27,899 nucleotides of DNA from Candidatus Omnitrophota bacterium. Its GTDB lineage: Bacteria > Omnitrophota > Gorgyraeia > Gygaellales > Profunditerraquicolaceae. Positions 23,976-27,899 of this stretch are shown piece after piece. Under the pieces are notes generated by a model that made no database searches, was not told the DNA's origin, and saw only the letters and a program-made list of their open reading frames with translations. The DNA lies in assembly GCA_023229385.1 (NCBI GenBank), contig JALNZI010000016.1, positions 1 through 27,899 of the forward strand. The letters run 5' to 3'. Numbering within the stretch: the stretch's first letter is position 1; each line of letters opens with the position of its first letter. Position numbers and translations under genes: made by a program.

Positions 23976-24049
23976 TGGGCCCACAGGGACTCGAACCCCG
24001 GACCAATTGATTATGAGTCAACTGCTCTAACCGACTGAGCTATGGGCCC
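23976..24049 (-). tRNA. tRNA with CAT anticodon (elongator Met or Ile2)
   Basis: A 74-base cloverleaf: acceptor GGGCCCA/TGGGCCC, D-stem GCTC/GAGC, anticodon stem GTTGA/TCAAT with loop CTCATAA (anticodon CAT), T-arm CGGGG-TTCGAGT-CCCTG, discriminator A. No CCA is encoded. It is not an initiator, because position 1-72 is a normal G-C pair. C4-G69 and C5-G68 match determinants used by TilS in E. coli, so it may be the tRNA-Ile that is converted to lysidine. Elongator Met is the other reading. Confidence 0.9.
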
Positions 24050-24063
24050 TAAAATAATACTAT

Positions 24064-24092
24064 ATAATACTATTTTTAGCGGATTTTAGCAA
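24064..24092 (-). promoter_or_regulatory. Candidate promoter for the tRNA pair and downstream array
   Basis: On the minus strand: TTGCTA (24092-24087), 17-base spacer, TATTAT (24069-24064). The expected start is about 8 bases before the first tRNA. With no terminator seen between the tRNAs and the zinc-ribbon gene, it may drive the whole array. Confidence 0.6.
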
Positions 24093-24095
24093 GTT

Positions 24096-24116
24096 AAAAA
24101 GGAATTATTTTTCCTT
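24096..24116 (-). terminator. Weak A/T-rich terminator after the GGDEF/HD-GYP gene
   Basis: AAGGAA/TTCCTT stem (24111-24116 with 24099-24104), a six-base loop that contains the stop codon, and a T-run on the minus strand. Short and AT-rich, so efficiency is doubtful. Confidence 0.4.
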
Positions 24117-27100
24117 CTTGATAACGGTAAGGAAGTTGTTTACAATTCGGGGATCAAACTGGGTTCCGGATGCCTTTTTAATCATTTCCAACGCCTTGGC
24201 CTTAGTAAAAGCCTTATGGTACGGCCGGTCGCTAATCAAAGCCTGGTAAACATCCGCAATGGCGATAACCCTGGCCCCAACCGGGATATCTTCTCCTCTA
24301 ATGCCACTGGGGTAGCCCTTACCATCCCATCTTTCGTGATGATAAAAGATAAAAGGGATTAAGGCATGTAAAAACTGGATCGGACGGATTATATCTGCCC
24401 CGATTTGCGGATGTTTTTTGATTTCCTCAAATTCCTTCTTGTTAAGTTTGCCTTTTTTAAGCAATATATTCTCGCTTATACCAATCTTGCCTAAATCATG
24501 CAGCATAGCCGCCTGTTTAATCAACTCCACATCTTCCCTGGGAAGGCTCAGGCTCTTGGCAATCTCTGTCGCATAATGCACCGTATTCTCCACATGCTCA
24601 CCAGTATAGTGATCCTTTAATTCAATAGTCTTGGCAAACGCGAAAATTGATTCTGTAAGCCCTTGCTTTGATTTCATGGTGAGCTTATCGATTGTCTTCT
24701 TCAATGTTTTTACGCCCCCTCCTGCCTTAGCAACCTTTCTCTTTCCGGAAAGATTATTCATATCTAAGGTAGAATAAGCGCGGTTACCACCCTGTTCTTT
24801 AGCTTTGTTAAGCACTGTATTGGCTAAATTAACTAGATCTGTCCCATTCTTAGCCCTATCTTCCGGAAATGATACCGCTGATAGACTCAACTTCAATCTT
24901 ACGCTTTGCTTCCGATTGCCGAAATTAATAAAATTCAATGACTCCAGCAATCTCTGGGCCATGCTAAATGCCGCATCCCTGCTTAATCTCGGTGAAATAA
25001 TCAGGAATTCTTCTCCAGCGTAACGTATAAGCGTATCGTACCTGCGCACCATCCGCTTAAGTTGCCGGGATAATTGTTTTAAAACCAAATCCCCAAAAGC
25101 AATTCCGTAAACGTCATTTATGGATTTAAAATAATCTATATCCAGCATAATAATTGCTAAACTATGCGCAAACCTGCGCGTACGATGAAATTCCACCTCA
25201 ACTACATCTTGCAGGTAACGGCGATTATAAAGCCCGGTTTGCGAATCAACCAGTGAAATACCTTTTAATTTTTCATATGACTTAAGCAGTTCTTGGTGAA
25301 GCTTGCTTTTTTCTAATTCCGCTTTTTTATGCAAGGAAACTTCCTGTAAAAGGTCAGCGGTACGCTCCTCCACGATTTCTTCCAGGTGCTCACGGTAACG
25401 CCTTAAACCCTCCTCAATCTTCTTTCTCTCGCTGATATCAATATTTACCTCAGCCACCAGCCACTCGCCATTCTCGTCCTGAAAAGGAATAGTTGTTACT
25501 GAAATCGGACGGTTATTTTCTTTAGGTAACACCTCTTGACTGACTACGGTTTTCTTGGTCTTGAAGGCCTTCTCAACAGCACAATCAGAACAAGGAGTTT
25601 TACGGTCCATAAAATAATCAAAACACTGTCTGCCTTCCCATGGCCCGTACACTTTTGCCCATTCCGGGTCTATATAACGGATATAATAATTCTTATCCAT
25701 AATATCCAAACCGGTTTTAGTAGAACCTAAAATAAACTCAATCTGCTGGCGTAATTTCTTAGCCTGTAATTCCGCGGCATCCTTCGATTTAATTTCAGAT
25801 TCTAATTCTTTTGTCCGGTGCTCCACTAAAAGCTCAAGTTTTTCGCGATACACCCGCAGTTCAGCCTCATTTTCTTTATTCTTGGTAATATCGCGGTTAC
25901 TAGCCCTGCGTCCGAGAAGTTTCCCTTCTTTATTAAAAATGGGAACGCATACATGGCTAAGCCATACAATCTTACCGTTACGGTTAACTATACGAAAATC
26001 AACTTCTAATTTCATACACTTCTCAGTGGCTTCTTTTACCTGCTTGCACAGTTTTTCAATATCATCCCTATACACAATCCTCTCAATTAAAGCAGGATCC
26101 TGCATAAAATCATCTGGCGTATATCCCGTAATCCGTTCGCAGGAAGGAGAAACATAAATCATCCGGTTATCTATACCCTGCCAATATTCCCAGTCATATG
26201 TAAAATCAGCGATAGTGCGAAACCTCTCCTCGCTTATCCGCAAGGCTTCTTCAGCTTCCATGCGTCTTGATATATCACGCGCATATTCTATTACACCAAT
26301 AAGTTTTTTGGTTTTATCATCGAACATCGGAAAACTATAGAGATCAAGATACCCGGCATTACCATCCTTGTCTAAAAATGAAACAACTCTGGAAGCTGGT
26401 TTTAAAGTTTGCAGAGTTTCCCTGACAGGACAAATCTTGCAAGGTTTATCTGCGCCATGAAAAGCCTTGTAACATTTCTTGCCGACCAGAGGCATATTCT
26501 GCGCATGCCATTTTTCCTTAGTAGGATTAGCTCTTAAAACGTTTAAATCGGTATCCAAAACGCTAATACCGTCCTGAATACTGCTAACCACACAATTCAG
26601 GAAACTTCCGGTAGCAAACAATTCTTGTTCAACTTTGGCGCGGTCGCGTATTTCCTTACGCAAGTTTTCATTAAGGCTAGTCAGCTCTGCTGTCCTGACC
26701 TTAACCCGGATTTCAAGTTCAGAACGAATATCCCTTTGTTTTTCTTCCTCTTTTTTACGCTCGGAGATATCCCTGGCAATACCGGTTGTGCCGATTACTT
26801 TACCCTGGTCATCAAAAATCGGAGTTTTAACAGTCTCTATCCAAGTATCTCCGTTTTCCTTATTAACCAGCCTCTCTTCAATGCACTTAAGCTTTTTACT
26901 GTTGATTACCTCAAGGTCATCGGAACGGTAATTCTTTGCCAAATCCCTTGGCCAAATATCTAAATCAGTTTTACCTACAATTTCATCAGCCTTAAAACCG
27001 CACCCCCTGGCAAAAGCTTCATTAACTACAATAAACCTGCCATCAATATCTTTAAGCCAGGCCATATCCGGAATATTATTCAAAATAGCCTTCTGTTGAA

Positions 27101-27215
27101 GCTCGGTATTGCGCAGCTTCGTAATTGCCAATTCAGGGTTATCTTTATAGTCCTTGAGTTTAACCAAAATATCCTGGCTTGGTTTAGCCTGGTTTTTTTC
27201 TTTTTGATTTTCCAT
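24105..27215 (-). CDS. Multi-PAS GGDEF / HD-GYP cyclic-di-GMP turnover protein
   Basis: A 1036-residue soluble protein with no membrane segment. Domain order: coiled start, PAS1 (about 45-155, ending in a PAC block IGTTGIARDISERK), PAS2 (205-320), PAS3 (325-445), PAS4 (490-600), coiled coils between them, GGDEF (650-815) and HD-GYP (850-1036). The GGDEF signature is AGEEF (733-737) instead of GGDEF/GGEEF. The product-inhibition I-site RRYD (724-727) is intact, five residues upstream. The HD-GYP part has HD 906-907, HHE 959-961 and GYP 967-969, as in active phosphodiesterases. PAS2 and PAS4 each carry Cys-x10-Cys-x2-Cys (C248/C259/C262 and C531/C542/C545). It should make and/or degrade c-di-GMP in response to internal signals. 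It lies 18 bases after rpoD without a clear ribosome site. Confidence 0.92.
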   Translation of the reverse strand: MENQKEKNQAKPSQDILVKLKDYKDNPELAITKLRNTELQQKAILNNIPDMAWLKDIDGRFIVVNEAFARGCGFKADEIVGKTDLDIWPRDLAKNYRSDDLEVINSKKLKCIEERLVNKENGDTWIETVKTPIFDDQGKVIGTTGIARDISERKKEEEKQRDIRSELEIRVKVRTAELTSLNENLRKEIRDRAKVEQELFATGSFLNCVVSSIQDGISVLDTDLNVLRANPTKEKWHAQNMPLVGKKCYKAFHGADKPCKICPVRETLQTLKPASRVVSFLDKDGNAGYLDLYSFPMFDDKTKKLIGVIEYARDISRRMEAEEALRISEERFRTIADFTYDWEYWQGIDNRMIYVSPSCERITGYTPDDFMQDPALIERIVYRDDIEKLCKQVKEATEKCMKLEVDFRIVNRNGKIVWLSHVCVPIFNKEGKLLGRRASNRDITKNKENEAELRVYREKLELLVEHRTKELESEIKSKDAAELQAKKLRQQIEFILGSTKTGLDIMDKNYYIRYIDPEWAKVYGPWEGRQCFDYFMDRKTPCSDCAVEKAFKTKKTVVSQEVLPKENNRPISVTTIPFQDENGEWLVAEVNIDISERKKIEEGLRRYREHLEEIVEERTADLLQEVSLHKKAELEKSKLHQELLKSYEKLKGISLVDSQTGLYNRRYLQDVVEVEFHRTRRFAHSLAIIMLDIDYFKSINDVYGIAFGDLVLKQLSRQLKRMVRRYDTLIRYAGEEFLIISPRLSRDAAFSMAQRLLESLNFINFGNRKQSVRLKLSLSAVSFPEDRAKNGTDLVNLANTVLNKAKEQGGNRAYSTLDMNNLSGKRKVAKAGGGVKTLKKTIDKLTMKSKQGLTESIFAFAKTIELKDHYTGEHVENTVHYATEIAKSLSLPREDVELIKQAAMLHDLGKIGISENILLKKGKLNKKEFEEIKKHPQIGADIIRPIQFLHALIPFIFYHHERWDGKGYPSGIRGEDIPVGARVIAIADVYQALISDRPYHKAFTKAKALEMIKKASGTQFDPRIVNNFLTVIKKEK

Positions 27216-27233
27216 ATTTAAAGTAATTGGAAA

Positions 27234-27899
27234 CTAATACTCTCTCTGGTGCGCCAAAGTCATATCCATAAAAGTACGCAACCTGCGTGAACGGGAAGGA
27301 TGGCGAAGTTTTTTCAAGGCCTTAGCTTCAATCTGCCTGACTCTTTCGCGGGTAACCCTGAAAACGTTGCCCACTTCCTCCAGGGTACGCGAAGATCCGT
27401 CATTAATACCAAAGCGCAAGATTAAAATCTTTTTCTCTCTTTCTGTTAACGTGCTTAAAGCGGAATTCATCTCGTCTTTTAACATTGAACGCACAGTTTC
27501 ATTTGCCGGTGATACCGCTTTTTTATCCTGGATAAAATCCCCGAAATGAGTATCCCCTTCATCGCCGATAGGCATCTGCAATGAAATAGGTTCCTGAGCG
27601 ATCTTCAATATGGATTTTATTTTACCCTGGGGAAAACGCATTTTATGGGCGATCTCTTCAGGCGTAGGCTCGCGCCCATTTTTCTGCACAAAGACCCTCG
27701 AAAAACGGATTATTTTATTTATTGTTTCGGTCATATGCACAGGAATCCGGATCGTCCGCGCCTGATCGGCAATCGAACGGGTAATTGCCTGACGGATCCA
27801 CCAGGTAGCATAAGTTGAAAATTTATAACCCCGCTTATACTCAAATTTCTCTACCGCACGCATTAAACCGATATTTCCCTCCTGGATCAAATCCAGCAA
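27234..27899 (-). CDS. rpoD: RNA polymerase primary sigma factor, C-terminal part
   Basis: The 5' part lies beyond the window edge; 221 codons are visible. Region 2 (LDLIQEGNIGLMRAVEKF, then YKFSTYATWWIRQAITRSI) and region 3 (IPVHMTETINKIIR) are textbook group 1 sigma. Region 4 (LTEREKKILILRFG, then LEEVGNVFRVTRERVRQIEAKALKKLRHP) is equally typical. The -10-recognition helix is fully canonical, in line with the TTGACA/TATAAT-like promoters in this window. The first visible codon (TTG) is an internal Leu, not the start. The C-terminus continues 20 residues past KKLRHP, slightly longer than in E. coli. Confidence 0.97.
   Translation of the reverse strand: MLDLIQEGNIGLMRAVEKFEYKRGYKFSTYATWWIRQAITRSIADQARTIRIPVHMTETINKIIRFSRVFVQKNGREPTPEEIAHKMRFPQGKIKSILKIAQEPISLQMPIGDEGDTHFGDFIQDKKAVSPANETVRSMLKDEMNSALSTLTEREKKILILRFGINDGSSRTLEEVGNVFRVTRERVRQIEAKALKKLRHPSRSRRLRTFMDMTLAHQREY

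Overview
The window is a compact, roughly 40% GC, gene-dense bacterial chromosome segment dominated by core genes. No mobile element, phage gene or CRISPR array is visible. An outer-membrane-type beta-barrel protein with a signal peptide points to a diderm. GatCAB points to indirect aminoacylation of Asn- and/or Gln-tRNA. Both tRNA genes lack an encoded CCA end. The gene mix and order (CT398-type zinc-ribbon protein, RNase HI, RNase P RNA, yebC-ruvC-ruvA-scpB, an aromatic block, cmk-lepA-lepB-pgsA-plsY, and a large TPR/barrel protein) fit an uncultured PVC-related lineage such as Omnitrophota. That placement is inference from memory, not a search.

Layout, by genomic position. Positions 1-4832 (minus strand) hold the operon gatC-gatA-gatB-ctpA-yibQ-like, with 4-8 base overlaps and a clear sigma70-type promoter. 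The last gene runs off the window and is missed if only complete ORFs are considered. At 4833-4961 two promoters sit back to back. From 4962 to 8162 (plus strand) is the only plus-strand protein gene, a large GH94/GH161-like glycoside phosphorylase. At 8240-11083 (minus) is a TPR-plus-beta-barrel outer membrane protein with a consensus promoter but almost no leader. At 11178-11516 (minus) is an unrecognised 112-residue protein with a structured 83-base leader, isolated between two hairpin terminators.

Positions 11685 to about 24050 (minus) form one long, tightly overlapping array. In transcription order it reads: two tRNAs, zinc-ribbon coiled-coil protein, RNase HI, RNase P RNA, yebC, ruvC, ruvA, scpB, pheA, hisC, aroF, tyrA, cmk, lepA, lepB, pgsA, plsY. 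Upstream of it (24105-27899, minus) are a PAS/GGDEF/HD-GYP cyclic-di-GMP protein and the 3' part of the housekeeping sigma factor gene rpoD.

Functionally, the long array couples RNA maturation, recombination and chromosome segregation, phenylalanine/tyrosine synthesis, nucleotide supply, translation, protein export and phospholipid synthesis. The intact sigma70 region 2 of the rpoD fragment matches the TTGACA/TATAAT-like promoters found here. The points most worth following up are the orphan 112-residue gene with its leader, the near-leaderless barrel gene, the duplicated cysteine-bearing PAS domains of the c-di-GMP protein, and the apparent absence of the GGU motif from the RNase P RNA alongside tRNAs without encoded CCA.
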